The notes below the pieces were generated by a model. It saw nothing but the letters and a program-made list of their open reading frames with translations. It had not been told where the DNA came from and did not search any database. Positions 30,410-38,955 of a stretch of 64,000 nt of DNA are shown here, in pieces. Source of the DNA: Sphingomonas sp. Leaf17 (lineage in GTDB: Bacteria; Pseudomonadota; Alphaproteobacteria; Sphingomonadales; Sphingomonadaceae); NCBI RefSeq assembly GCF_001421505.1, contig NZ_LMKL01000006.1, positions 310,001-374,000 on the forward strand, written 5' to 3'. The position numbers were made by a program, and so were the translations under genes. Each line of letters starts with the position of its first letter. The first letter of the stretch is position 1.

Positions 30410-30832
30410 TCACCCCGCAAACCGCTCCCGCAGCGCGAGCATCGCCAGGGCCGCCTTCGCCGCGCCGCCGCCCTTGTCGCCTTCGCTGACCCTGGCGCGG
30501 GTCAGCGCCTGCGCTTCGGTTTCGACGGTCAGGATGCCGTTGCCGATCGGGATGCCCTCCAGCGTCAGCGCCATGATGCCGCGCGCGCTCTCGTTCGACA
30601 CGACCTCGAAATGATAGGTTTCGCCGCGGATGATGACGCCCAGCGCGACATAGCCGTCATACGTCTCGCTCGCGTCGGCCAGCGCGATCGCGCCGGGCAC
30701 TTCCAGCGCGCCGGGCACGGTCACGACCTCGTGGGTGTGGCCCGCCGCCGCGATCGCCGCCTTCGCGCCCTCGATCAGCAGGTCGTTGAGATGGTCGTAG
30801 AATCGCGCCTCGACGATCAAAATATGGGCCAT
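30410..30832 (-). CDS. ribH: 6,7-Dimethyl-8-ribityllumazine synthase
   Basis: 140 residues. [63 protein letters not shown] and [12 protein letters not shown] are the family blocks; GETYHFE holds the catalytic His. It condenses the ribB product with the pyrimidinedione to make lumazine, the riboflavin precursor. Last gene of the rib operon, one base after the RibBX stop. Slightly shorter than typical (150-160). Confidence 0.96.
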   Translation of the reverse strand: MAHILIVEARFYDHLNDLLIEGAKAAIAAAGHTHEVVTVPGALEVPGAIALADASETYDGYVALGVIIRGETYHFEVVSNESARGIMALTLEGIPIGNGILTVETEAQALTRARVSEGDKGGGAAKAALAMLALRERFAG

Positions 30833-30833
30833 G

Positions 30834-31982
30834 TCATTCGCCTCCGGTGCCGGGAATGGGACGCTCGCCGACGATCGACAGGCCGTACCCTTCGAGCGCG
30901 ACGAGCGTGTGGTGGGTGTTGGTCAGCAGGATCATGTCCTGCACGCCCAGATCGGCCAGGATCTGCGCGCCGATGCCGTAATCGCGCAGTTCCTCGACTT
31001 CCGGCGCGCCGGCGCTCTTGCCCTCGCCGCGCAGGCGGATGAAGCGCGAGACGCTGTCCTTCATCGGCCGGTTGATGACGACGATGACACCGGTGCCCTC
31101 CTCGGCGATCAGTTCCATCGAACGCGATAGCAGGCCGGACCGCTCGTTCGCCTCGCCGAACGCGTCGACGAAATAGGACAGGGTGTGCATCCGGACCAGC
31201 GTCGGCGAATCCGGGTCGATCCGGCCCTTCACCAGCGCGATCTGTTCGTCGCCGGTCGCCTTGTTGAAGAAGGTCATGGCACGCCAGTCGCCGCCCCACT
31301 TGCTCTCGAACATCATTTCCGCGCGCTTCTCGACCAGATGGTCGTGACGGCGGCGATAGGCGATCAGGTCGCGGATCGTGCCGATCTTCAGATTGTGGAA
31401 CTGCGCGAAGGTGACGAGGTCGTCCATCCGCGACATCGTCCCGTCCTCGTTCATGATCTCGCAGATCACGCCCGAGGGATTGAGGCCGGCAAGGCGCGAC
31501 ACGTCGACCGCCGCCTCGGTATGGCCGGCGCGCACCAGCACGCCGCCGTCGCGCGCGACCAGCGGGAAGACATGGCCCGGCGTCACGATCTCGTCCGCAC
31601 CCTTGCCCGCGTCGATCGCCACCGCGATCGTGCGTGCGCGGTCGGCGGCGGAAATGCCGGTGGTCACCCCGTCCCGCGCCTCGATCGACACGGTGAACGC
31701 GGTTTCGTGGCGCGTGCCGTTGTGGCGGCTCATCAGGCCGAGGCCAAGCTGCTCGACCCGCGTCTTGGTCATCGCGAGGCAGATCAGGCCGCGACCATGG
31801 CGGGCCATGAAGTTGATCTTTTCCGGGGTCGCCATCTGCGCGGGGATGACCAGATCACCCTCGTTCTCGCGGTCCTCGTCATCGACCAGGATGAACATGC
31901 GGCCGTTCTTGGCCTCGTCGATGATTTCCTCCGGGGTCGACAGAAACGCGTGGCGCAGGCGCGCAACTTCAGGCTTTTGCAC
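30834..31982 (-). CDS. ribB: 3,4-Dihydroxy-2-butanone 4-phosphate synthase with degenerate RibA domain (RibBX type)
   Basis: 382 residues from GTG 31982, overlapping the ribE end by 14 bases. The N-terminal ~200 residues are an intact RibB domain ([55 protein letters not shown]) that makes the four-carbon unit from ribulose 5-phosphate. The C-terminal ~180 residues resemble GTP cyclohydrolase II, but where the zinc-binding CxxGDxxxSxRCxC should be there is [19 protein letters not shown] without cysteines. It should therefore not hydrolyse GTP, and a separate RibA must exist elsewhere in the genome. Confidence 0.93.
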   Translation of the reverse strand: MQKPEVARLRHAFLSTPEEIIDEAKNGRMFILVDDEDRENEGDLVIPAQMATPEKINFMARHGRGLICLAMTKTRVEQLGLGLMSRHNGTRHETAFTVSIEARDGVTTGISAADRARTIAVAIDAGKGADEIVTPGHVFPLVARDGGVLVRAGHTEAAVDVSRLAGLNPSGVICEIMNEDGTMSRMDDLVTFAQFHNLKIGTIRDLIAYRRRHDHLVEKRAEMMFESKWGGDWRAMTFFNKATGDEQIALVKGRIDPDSPTLVRMHTLSYFVDAFGEANERSGLLSRSMELIAEEGTGVIVVINRPMKDSVSRFIRLRGEGKSAGAPEVEELRDYGIGAQILADLGVQDMILLTNTHHTLVALEGYGLSIVGERPIPGTGGE

Positions 31983-32589
31983 GATAATGCTCCATGCGTT
32001 GCAGGTAACGGGCGAGGACGTCGATCTCGATGTTGACGATATCGCCGACAGCAAGACCGCCGATCGTGGTCATCGCCTGGGTATGCGGGATCACGTTGAT
32101 CCAGAAGCGGCTGACGGGGCCGTCGTCATCGACGCCGTTGACGGTCAGCGACACGCCGTCGACCGTCACCGATCCCTTGGTCGCCAGATACGGCGCGAGG
32201 GTCGCGGGCACGGTGATGTCGATCCGTTTCGAATCGCCCTCCGCCGTCACCGACGTCACCTCGGCCATGTCGTCGACGTGGCCCGTGACGATATGGCCGC
32301 CCAGCTCGTCGCCCAGCTTCATCGCGCGTTCCAGGTTCAGTCGGCGGCCTTGCGTCCACTGCCCCTGCGCGGTGCGGGCGATCGTCTCACCCGACACGTC
32401 GACCGCGAACCAGCCGGGGCTGCCCGCCGCCGACTTGTCGACCACGGTCAGGCATACGCCCGAACAGGCGATCGACGCGCCCAGATCGACGTCGCCCATG
32501 TCATAGGCGGTTTCGACGACCACGCGCGTATCGCCGCGCTGGTCGACGCGGGCGATGCGCCCGATATCGGTGATGATTCCGGTGAACAT
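31969..32589 (-). CDS. ribE: Riboflavin synthase, alpha chain
   Basis: 206 residues made of two similar beta-barrel halves: MFTGIITDIGRI...IACSGVCLTVV and GGHIVTGHVDD...VSLTVNGVDD. It dismutates two lumazines to riboflavin. ATG 32589 lies two bases after the ribD stop. The C-terminal helix ([12 protein letters not shown]) trimerises the enzyme. The frame is open further upstream through ribD, but the FTGII start is diagnostic. Confidence 0.96.
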   Translation of the reverse strand: MFTGIITDIGRIARVDQRGDTRVVVETAYDMGDVDLGASIACSGVCLTVVDKSAAGSPGWFAVDVSGETIARTAQGQWTQGRRLNLERAMKLGDELGGHIVTGHVDDMAEVTSVTAEGDSKRIDITVPATLAPYLATKGSVTVDGVSLTVNGVDDDGPVSRFWINVIPHTQAMTTIGGLAVGDIVNIEIDVLARYLQRMEHYRAKA

Positions 32590-32591
32590 CC

Positions 32592-33590
32592 TCAACCCTC
32601 GTTTCGCAGGCGCTCGTAGACCTCCAGCCGGTCGCTGCCAAGCATCCGCGAATCGTACAAGGCCCAGCGTCCGTGCGCGGCGGCCAGACCGGTCAGGCCG
32701 ATGTCGCCCAACGCGGCCACCCCCCCGCCGATCAGGATCGGTGCGCGGTACAGCACCAGCCGGTCGACCAGATCGGCGGCGAGGAACGCAGCGGCGGTCT
32801 GCGCCCCCCCCTCGACCAGCACATGGTCGGCGTCGGGCAGGGTGGCGATCGCCGCGGGCGAGTCGATCCACTGCCAGCCGGAGCGGGTATCGCCCGCGTG
32901 CCGGTGGCCAAGCACCACACGGAGGGGCGAGCGATCCGCCAGCCCCGGCAACCGCACGTCGAGTATCGGCGCATCGGCCTCCAGCGTACCGCGCCCGACC
33001 AGAATGGCCTCGTGGCGCGCACGTTCGAGATGCGTGTGGGCGCGCGCGCCGGGTCCGGTGATCCAGCGGCTGGCCCCGTCGGCCATCGCGATCCGCCCGT
33101 CGAGCGAGGTGGCGAGTTTCAGCGTCACGAAGGGTCGACCAAGCGCGCGGCGCGTCAGGAACCCGGCCATCGACCGCGCGGCCTCGGCTGCGCGGACACC
33201 GACATCGACCGGGATCCCGGCGTCCCGCAGCCGGGCAAAACCCGATCCATCGGTGCGCGGGTCGGGATCGCCGAGCGCGGCGACGACGCGAGCGATGCCC
33301 GCCGCCGCCAGCAGGTCGCTGCACGCCGCCCCCCGCGCCGATCGGTGCGCGCAGGGTTCCAGCGTGACATAGGCGGTGGCACCCGCTGCCCGGGCGCCCG
33401 CCTGCCCCAGCGCCATCGCCTCAGCATGGGGACGCCCCCCTGCATGGGTCCAGCCACGGCCGACAACGCGACCATCAGCCACGATGACGCAACCGACATT
33501 GGGGTTTGGGGCGGTCCGCCCGCGCGTTCGCTGTGACAGGGCCAGCGCGACGCCCATCCAGCGCGCATCCATGGACCGGTCGGGGGTCAC
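32592..33590 (-). CDS. ribD: Bifunctional RibD deaminase/reductase
   Basis: 332 residues. Deaminase half at ~1-145 with the zinc site HAE (GGRPHAEAMAL) and PCAHRSARGAAC, and a DHFR-like reductase half at ~150-330 (FVTLKLATSLDGRIAMADG, LVGRGTLEADAPILDVRLPG, VLVEGGAQTAAAFL). Carries out two successive steps after GTP cyclohydrolase II. GTG start overlaps the TGA of the upstream small gene (GTGA). The spacing in PC-A-H-R-S-A-R-G-A-A-C lacks the usual TPPC sequence but keeps both cysteines. Confidence 0.94.
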   Translation of the reverse strand: MTPDRSMDARWMGVALALSQRTRGRTAPNPNVGCVIVADGRVVGRGWTHAGGRPHAEAMALGQAGARAAGATAYVTLEPCAHRSARGAACSDLLAAAGIARVVAALGDPDPRTDGSGFARLRDAGIPVDVGVRAAEAARSMAGFLTRRALGRPFVTLKLATSLDGRIAMADGASRWITGPGARAHTHLERARHEAILVGRGTLEADAPILDVRLPGLADRSPLRVVLGHRHAGDTRSGWQWIDSPAAIATLPDADHVLVEGGAQTAAAFLAADLVDRLVLYRAPILIGGGVAALGDIGLTGLAAAHGRWALYDSRMLGSDRLEVYERLRNEG

Positions 33591-33934
33591 AGCCCCCAGG
33601 ACGTCATCCGGTCATCCATTTTCTTGAAGCCCGCACGCACCTCGTCCTCCCGCGCCTTCTGCTCGGCGAGGCGCTTGGCCTTGGTCACCGCGTCGATCTT
33701 CTGCTGCGCGCGGATCTCGGCGTCGGTGCGCGTTGCCGGCCATTGTTCGACATAGATGATGTTGGGTTTGTACGCCGGCGCGAAATAGGAGTCCTTGGCG
33801 AAGGCGTAGACGAAGAACCCGGTGACCAGCATCGCCGCCACCAGGAAACCCAGTTCGTAACGCTCGCGGCCCGCCAGGAAGACCCGCAGATCGCGATACG
33901 CCCGGACAGGGGACATGTTGCGCAGGAAGTTCAT
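33587..33934 (-). CDS. Small membrane-anchored coiled-coil protein, first gene of the rib operon
   Basis: 115 residues. One membrane helix at ~28-47 (LGFLVAAMLVTGFFVYAFA), then a basic/acidic helical C-terminal half (DAEIRAQQKIDAVTKAKRLAEQKAREDEVR) likely to form a coiled coil outside the membrane. Stops four bases into the ribD start, so it is coupled to riboflavin genes. I do not recognise a family. ATG 33934 is taken as the first start that gives a sensible topology. Confidence 0.7.
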   Translation of the reverse strand: MNFLRNMSPVRAYRDLRVFLAGRERYELGFLVAAMLVTGFFVYAFAKDSYFAPAYKPNIIYVEQWPATRTDAEIRAQQKIDAVTKAKRLAEQKAREDEVRAGFKKMDDRMTSWGL

Positions 33935-34045
33935 GAACCGAAGATAGGCGCGCCGCCCGTCCAAGGCCAGCCCCAAGGCTTGTGCCGGGCGGATACGCCG
34001 GACAGGCTTGCGCGTTGTCCCCCCAGGCAGAGGAGAATTGCGGCG

Positions 34046-34696
34046 ATGCTCGAACATATTCCGGCCTGGCTTGGCCATGCCCTCGTCAACGTCCGCGCCG
34101 GGGCGGAGAAACTGACCGTGCTGCAACCCGGCCTAGTCGACATCGGTCATGCGACGCTGGAGCTGTCCAGCCCCGCCTTTGCCCAGGATGCGATGATGCC
34201 GGCGCGGTTCACCGCAGATGGCGAAGGCGTGTCCCCGCCGCTGGTCTGGAGCGCGCCACCGACCGGCACCGCGTCATTCGCGCTGCTGGTCGAGGATGCC
34301 GACGCGCCAGCGCTGCAACCGCTGGTTCATGCCATCATCTGGGGCATCCCCGCCGATACCGGCCGGCTGGCGGAAGGTGCGATCGTGGCCGAGGGCGCGG
34401 GCGATGCGCAGGGTGACGTCGGTCGCAATTCCTATCTGCGCGAGGGCTGGCTGCCGCCCGATCCCCCGACCGGGCACGGCGACCACCGCTATGCGTTCCA
34501 GCTGTTCGCGCTGGACGCGACCACACCGGATCCGGGCGACAGCCCCGGGCGCGGGGCGCTGGTCGAGGCGATGACGGGTCATGTGCTGGCGGCGGGATTG
34601 CTCGTGGGCCGGTATGCACGCGGTGCGGTGGCGGATGCGCCGGTCACGGGCGGCGGCTCGTTTTCCGGCCTGCCGGGGTCCGTCGCCCCGGCCTGA
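34046..34696 (+). CDS. YbhB/YbcL (PEBP/RKIP-like) family protein
   Basis: 216 residues. After an N-terminal ~40-residue extension (MLEHIPAWLGHALVNVRAG) the PEBP fold begins: LELSSPAFAQDAMMPARFT, VSPPLVWSAPPTGTASFALLVEDADAP, PLVHAIIWGIPAD, NSYLREGWLPPDPPTGHGDHRYAFQLFALD. The pocket residues (D, P, H of VEDADAP, H, GHGDHRY) are present. Bacterial members bind small anions or phospholipid heads; function mostly unknown. AGGAG precedes ATG 34046. Divergent from the rib operon. Confidence 0.9.
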   Translation: MLEHIPAWLGHALVNVRAGAEKLTVLQPGLVDIGHATLELSSPAFAQDAMMPARFTADGEGVSPPLVWSAPPTGTASFALLVEDADAPALQPLVHAIIWGIPADTGRLAEGAIVAEGAGDAQGDVGRNSYLREGWLPPDPPTGHGDHRYAFQLFALDATTPDPGDSPGRGALVEAMTGHVLAAGLLVGRYARGAVADAPVTGGGSFSGLPGSVAPA

Positions 34697-34735
34697 TCCG
34701 CCTGACGGTGCCTTATATGCTGTGTCGAAACCCGT

Positions 34736-34843
34736 TCAGGCGACGGGGAGGACGGGTACGGCGGCGCTGATCGCGACGGCAGCGAAGAAGAAGGCGGCGG
34801 CGACAGAAGCGACGATGCGGGCGGCTTCAAAACGGATGGTCAT
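34736..34843 (-). CDS. Tiny hydrophobic membrane protein (35 residues)
   Basis: 35 residues: MTIRFEAARIVASVAAAFFF then AAVAISAAVPVLPVA, i.e. a short basic end and one long hydrophobic helix ending in a Pro-Val-rich tip. AGGGACA precedes ATG 34843. The frame is open upstream to 35002 but without a ribosome site. It resembles other very small sphingomonad membrane or leader peptides; compare the 47-residue protein at 53133. The function is unknown. Confidence 0.55.
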   Translation of the reverse strand: MTIRFEAARIVASVAAAFFFAAVAISAAVPVLPVA

Positions 34844-35018
34844 GGCGGTGTGTCCCTTTTTGTCGGCATCCGACCTGTTCGGTGCCGATGCCAGAAGGGT
34901 TTGCACGCGCCGTGCCAGTTTTGGGTTTCGCGTTATATCAGAGCCTTGAGACGCCGCCGCTTCATTATTGGCAAAAAGCGCCACATCGTCGCGGCGGTTC
35001 ACGCCACAATATGGCGAT

Positions 35019-36107
35019 CTATTTCCGCATCTCTATGCGGTCGCGACCATTGGCCTTCGCGGCGTAGAGCAGCCGGTCCGCACGATTGAGCGCCTCGTCC
35101 ATCGCCTCGTCCGCTTCCACCTCGACCAGCCCCGCCGACAGGGTGATCTGACCGATCGGACGATCGGTATCGCGGCAGCGAAATCGCTTGGCGCGAACGC
35201 TGGACCGGGCGGCTTCCAGCATCGCGCACGCGGCGTTCGGCTCGACCCCGGTCAGCAGGATCGCAAACTCCTCGCCGCCGTAGCGCGACACAACCTGACC
35301 GGCGCAATCGTCGACCAGGATGCGGCCGATCGCATTCAAGACCCGATCGCCCACGGCATGACCGAATTCGTCGTTGATCCGCTTGAACCGATCCACATCG
35401 CAGATCGCCACCAATCGGGGCAGGCCGGTTGCGGTGGACCGGTCGAACGCTTCCTGAAACGCGCGCCGATTGGGCAGGCCGGTCATCGGGTCGCGGCGCG
35501 CACTGTCATGCGCCTCCTCAAGCCGTACGCGCAGATCCTCGGACTCCTGCACCGCAGCGGCAAGCCTGATCTCGGCGTCACGGACCCGCGACACCATGGT
35601 GGCGGCCAGCCGGGCGATCTCGGACGAAAAGTCATTGACCGGAATCAGGGTCAGCGCCTGCGCGTTTTCGGCCAGGTCGCGCCCGAAATCGGCGGTTTCG
35701 CTATGGATCGCACGGACCATCGCCGCGAAATCGGCGACCTGCAACTGGGTGGAGGCGACCAGACGGTCGGCCTCGTCGTTCGCCGCAGTCGGCACCGGCG
35801 GCACGACCGCCATCAGCGACACGCCGGCAACCGCGATGGTCGCGTGCGGATCGGTCGGGCGGCCGGTCGCGACGATGCCGCCGAGCGCTTCGATATCCTG
35901 CCGGGTCAGGCGGACGCCGTCCTCGGTCAGGCGGGCGACGGCCAGCGCGATCGCGCTGCCGGGATCGCGCAGCACCTCGTGCGCGAACGCATAATGCGTC
36001 GGCTCCGCGCTCAGTCGATTGGCGGCGAGGAAGGCACCGACACGATCGAACAGATCGTCGTCGGTACTCCCCTCAAGCCATATCTGCGCCGTATTCGCGC
36101 TGTGCAT
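35019..36107 (-). CDS. GGDEF diguanylate cyclase with shared N-terminal HYAFAH domain
   Basis: 362 residues, soluble. Residues 22-77 form a small helical domain (FLAANRL, PTHYAFAH, ARLTEDGVRLT) that closely matches residues 13-68 of the GGDEF protein at 62554. A coiled-coil linker (~140-200) leads to the GGDEF domain (DPMTGLPNRRAFQEAF; GGEEF near 280), with an intact active site. The usual inhibitory RxxD is absent at nine to six residues before GGEEF, so product inhibition should be lost. Makes c-di-GMP; the signal is unknown. Confidence 0.9.
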   Translation of the reverse strand: MHSANTAQIWLEGSTDDDLFDRVGAFLAANRLSAEPTHYAFAHEVLRDPGSAIALAVARLTEDGVRLTRQDIEALGGIVATGRPTDPHATIAVAGVSLMAVVPPVPTAANDEADRLVASTQLQVADFAAMVRAIHSETADFGRDLAENAQALTLIPVNDFSSEIARLAATMVSRVRDAEIRLAAAVQESEDLRVRLEEAHDSARRDPMTGLPNRRAFQEAFDRSTATGLPRLVAICDVDRFKRINDEFGHAVGDRVLNAIGRILVDDCAGQVVSRYGGEEFAILLTGVEPNAACAMLEAARSSVRAKRFRCRDTDRPIGQITLSAGLVEVEADEAMDEALNRADRLLYAAKANGRDRIEMRK

Positions 36108-36170
36108 CCGTTCCTCACCGCCTTTGATATCGTCGGCGGGCAGCTTAGGTCCGGATTGGTTATGATTGCG

Positions 36171-36704
36171 TCACCGCGCGCGCAGTTTCTGCACGGCGGC
36201 CAGCGTCAGCGCGACATGCTCGGCCGGGTTCATGTCGTCATGGACGAACACGATGCGACCATCGCGGCCGATGACATAGCTGGTCCGCTTGGTGATCTCG
36301 CGGCCCGCCATCTTGCGGCCCAGCGCGACGTCATACCCCGCGACCACCGCCGGGCCGGCGCTGGCGACGGTGAACTTGCCCGCGCAGTCGGCGGACGAGA
36401 ACTTCACCAGCGGCTCGATCGGATCGGCGGACATGCCGATGACGGTCGCGCCGGCCGCCTTGAACGCGCCGATCTTCTCGGCGAAGGCGCGCGCCTCGGC
36501 GCTGCACCCGGACGTGAAGGCGGCGGGGAAGAAATACAGGACCACCGGCCCCTTCTTCAGCTGGTCGGCCAGATGGATCGTCGACACCTTGCCGGCCATC
36601 GCCCCGCGCGTCGTGAAGTCGGGGGCCTTCGACCCCGGCGACAGCGCGGCGACGGCGGGGGATGCGGCGAGCATCAGGGCGGCAGCGACAGCAAGATTGC
36701 GCAT
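36171..36704 (-). CDS. Exported peroxiredoxin (AhpC/TSA, BCP-like)
   Basis: 177 residues. Signal peptide at 1-20 (MRNLAVAAALMLAASPAVAA). The thioredoxin fold has the peroxidatic site P60-AAFTSGC67 with Pro, Thr and Cys in the expected PxxxTxxC spacing, and later TKRTSYVIGRDGRIVFVHDD. It should reduce peroxides in the periplasm; a second Cys in SSADCAGKF could be resolving. ATG 36704 has GGAG upstream; the alternative ATG eight codons earlier would spoil the signal peptide. Confidence 0.9.
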   Translation of the reverse strand: MRNLAVAAALMLAASPAVAALSPGSKAPDFTTRGAMAGKVSTIHLADQLKKGPVVLYFFPAAFTSGCSAEARAFAEKIGAFKAAGATVIGMSADPIEPLVKFSSADCAGKFTVASAGPAVVAGYDVALGRKMAGREITKRTSYVIGRDGRIVFVHDDMNPAEHVALTLAAVQKLRAR

Positions 36705-36798
36705 TGGGAAAAACTCCGAGGAAGGCATGGCGTGACGCTAGGCGCTTGGACGCGACCCGTCCATTGCCCGTACCGCCCGGAACCGATAGGCGGTGGCG

Positions 36799-37629
36799 AT
36801 GCGCGTCACTCAAGCCGATATCGACTTCGCCTGCACCCTCGCCGATGCGGCGGGTGCGGCGATCCGCCCCTATTTCCGCCAGCCGCACGGCGTCGAGACC
36901 AAGGCGGACGGATCGCCCGTCACGCTGGCCGACCGCGCGGCCGAAAGCGCGATCCGACGGCTGCTCGACGCCGAACGGTCGGGCGACGGCGTGGTCGGCG
37001 AGGAATTCGGCGTGAAGGAGGGGGTGACCGGCCGTCGCTGGATCCTCGACCCGATCGACGGCACCCGCAGCTTCACCGTCGGCCGCCCGATCTTCGGTAC
37101 GCTGATCGCGCTGGTCGAGGATGGCTGGCCGCTGCTGGGCATCATCGACCAGCCGATCGCGCGCGAGCGCTGGGTGGGTGCCGCCGGCCGCACGACCCTG
37201 TTCAACGGCGCGCCCGCGAAAACCCGCGCCTGCCCCGCGCTGGAGGGGGCGATCGTCGCGACCACCAGCCCGCATCTGTTCGGCGAGGGCGATGCCGACG
37301 CCTACATGGCGCTGATCGCCGCGGCATCGGCCGGCAAACCACGTCAGGGGCCGGTCTATGGCGGCGACTGCTACAATTACGGGCTGCTGGCGTCGGGCCA
37401 TCTCGACATCGTCTGCGAATCGGGCCTGCAGCTGTATGACTTCGCCGCGCTGGCCCCGATCGTCGAGGGCGCGGGCGGGCGCATGTGCGACTGGAACGGC
37501 GACCCGCTGACCGCCGACAGCGACGGGCGCGTTCTGGCGATCGGCGATCCGGCGCGGGTCGACGACGTGCTGGAGGCGCTCCACGCACGCCATGGGCACG
37601 GCGGCCATGGGCATCACGATCACGACTGA
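36799..37629 (+). CDS. hisN: Inositol monophosphatase family, histidinol-phosphatase-like
   Basis: 276 residues. The metal and phosphate site is intact: GEE at 67-69, DPIDGTRSF at 84-92 and LYDFAALAPIVEGAGGRMCDWNG near 220. The overall sequence is closest to HisN-type histidinol-phosphatases used by actinobacteria and alphaproteobacteria instead of the HisB domain. The last 15 residues are His- and Gly-rich (HARHGHGGHGHHDHD), unusual for the family and possibly metal-binding. ATG 36799 preferred to GTG 36793; either is possible. Stands alone before rpmI. Confidence 0.87.
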   Translation: MRVTQADIDFACTLADAAGAAIRPYFRQPHGVETKADGSPVTLADRAAESAIRRLLDAERSGDGVVGEEFGVKEGVTGRRWILDPIDGTRSFTVGRPIFGTLIALVEDGWPLLGIIDQPIARERWVGAAGRTTLFNGAPAKTRACPALEGAIVATTSPHLFGEGDADAYMALIAAASAGKPRQGPVYGGDCYNYGLLASGHLDIVCESGLQLYDFAALAPIVEGAGGRMCDWNGDPLTADSDGRVLAIGDPARVDDVLEALHARHGHGGHGHHDHD

Positions 37630-37754
37630 TTGCGTTCGGCCCGACTTGCGTCTATGCGGCCCGCTTCCTCGAACGTTCGCGTCGAAAGAATCGCCCGGCC
37701 AGTGTGGGCTGCCGCGGCGATTGTAGCGAGGGTTCGAAAACCGAAAGGACCAAA

Positions 37755-37958
37755 ATGCCCAAGCTGAAGACCAAGAGCGGCGTCAAGAAACGCTTCAAGC
37801 TCACCGCGACCGGCCTGCTGAAGCATGGCGTGGCCGGCAAGCGCCACCGCCTGCTGCACCACAACGGCAAGTACATCCGTCAGAATCGCGGCACCAAGGT
37901 GCTGTCGAAGGCCGATACGGCCGCTGTGAAGGCCTGGGCGCCTTACGGCCTGCGTTGA
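37755..37958 (+). CDS. rpmI: 50S ribosomal protein L35
   Basis: 67 residues. MPKLKTKSGVKKRFKLTATG and KRHRLLHHN are the L35 signatures; length is normal. AAAGGA precedes ATG 37755. First gene of rpmI-rplT, 19 bases before rplT. infC, which usually precedes rpmI, is not here; the 125-base leader before rpmI shows no clear L20 pseudoknot by eye. Confidence 0.97.
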   Translation: MPKLKTKSGVKKRFKLTATGLLKHGVAGKRHRLLHHNGKYIRQNRGTKVLSKADTAAVKAWAPYGLR

Positions 37959-37977
37959 GCTGAGAAGGAATTAGACA

Positions 37978-38346
37978 ATGGCACGCGTAAAACGGGGTGT
38001 TACCACCCGCGCCAAGCACAAGAAGATTCTTGAACAGGCAAAGGGCTATTATGGCCGCCGCAAGAATACCATCCGCATCGCCCGCCAGGCCGTCGAAAAG
38101 GCCGGCCAGTATGCGTACCGCGATCGCAAGGTCAAGAAGCGCGCCTTCCGCGGCCTGTGGATCCAGCGCATCAACGCCGGCGTCCGCGCCGAGGGCCTGA
38201 CCTATTCGCGCTTCATGCACGGCTGCAAGCTGGCCGGCATCCAGCTCGACCGCAAGGTTCTGGCCGACATCGCCATGCATGAGGGCGCTGCGTTCAGCGC
38301 CATCGTCGCACAGGCGAAGGCCGCACTGCCCGCCGAGGCCGCGTAA
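37978..38346 (+). CDS. rplT: 50S ribosomal protein L20
   Basis: 122 residues. [51 protein letters not shown] and [11 protein letters not shown] are diagnostic. Binds 23S rRNA early in large-subunit assembly and represses its own operon in other bacteria. GAGAAGGAA precedes ATG 37978. Followed by a strong terminator; pheS, the frequent next gene, is 10 kb away on the other strand. Confidence 0.98.
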   Translation: MARVKRGVTTRAKHKKILEQAKGYYGRRKNTIRIARQAVEKAGQYAYRDRKVKKRAFRGLWIQRINAGVRAEGLTYSRFMHGCKLAGIQLDRKVLADIAMHEGAAFSAIVAQAKAALPAEAA

Positions 38347-38372
38347 CCCTACGCGATCAAGGTTTGGTAACG

Positions 38373-38407
38373 AAAAGGGCATCGGTGGCGACACCGGTGC
38401 CCTTTTT
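38373..38407 (+). terminator. Rho-independent terminator after rplT
   Basis: AAAGGGCATCGGTG (38374-38387) pairs with CACCGGTGCCCTTT (38392-38405) with one wobble, loop GCGA, ending in TTTTT. A classical intrinsic terminator 27 bases after the rplT stop. Confidence 0.9.
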
Positions 38408-38496
38408 GATGCGTATCTCGTTTGGTAACCCGACATATCGGATTGGCCGCGTTCGCCCACTTGTGCACCTTTGCCGAATCATCGCATGTCAGTCGG

Positions 38497-38907
38497 ATGG
38501 CCCAGCCTCCCTCCAAAGAAAGACTGATGGAGCTTCGTGCTGCGACGAGGGACAGGGCACCGCATGTGATGACATGCGCTCCCTACCATCGAGGGCCACT
38601 CTGCCTTTGGCCACACGCCTGCTTCGACTGCCATAAGTCATGGAAGCTGCCGGACGAAGCTACTGGTAAGTGCCCGGAATGTGGCGCGGCGCTTCATTCA
38701 ATGGGGCGTGCGTTCAAGGCGCCAAAAAAGTCCGACAACGAGCAATGGGCCAAGGTGCGTTCGCTCTGGTTTGCTGGGTTTCGCTTTGTAAATCACACGC
38801 GCTGGCAAGAGGCGGAGCCTTTCCCGAAGCGCTTGCGGGAGGTTGACGACTTCGTCCGCAGAAACCCGCAACATCCGTTCCGGGTCGCAAAAACCAACGG
38901 CGGCTAA
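38497..38907 (+). CDS. Hypothetical zinc-ribbon protein
   Basis: 136 residues. A central CFDCHKSWKL...GKCPECGAALHSMG gives two CxxC pairs 17-18 residues apart, a rubredoxin-like zinc ribbon. The rest is charged, with KVRSLWFAGFRF and KRLREVDDFVRRNPQHPFRV. GC is visibly lower than neighbours (for example TTGTGCACCTTTGCCGAATC upstream). Start uncertain: ATG 38497 or 38527; neither has a strong ribosome site. Occupies the place after rplT where pheS often sits. No function known; possibly acquired. Confidence 0.6.
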   Translation: MAQPPSKERLMELRAATRDRAPHVMTCAPYHRGPLCLWPHACFDCHKSWKLPDEATGKCPECGAALHSMGRAFKAPKKSDNEQWAKVRSLWFAGFRFVNHTRWQEAEPFPKRLREVDDFVRRNPQHPFRVAKTNGG

Positions 38908-38955
38908 CCACCACTTCCGGACGTAAACGTCTGGATCTGAAGACAACCACAGCCG

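Noticed and set aside
33935..34045. FMN riboswitch before the rib operon
   Set aside because: None of the conserved RFN blocks (such as AGGGC with GTGAAATTCC) was found in the region.
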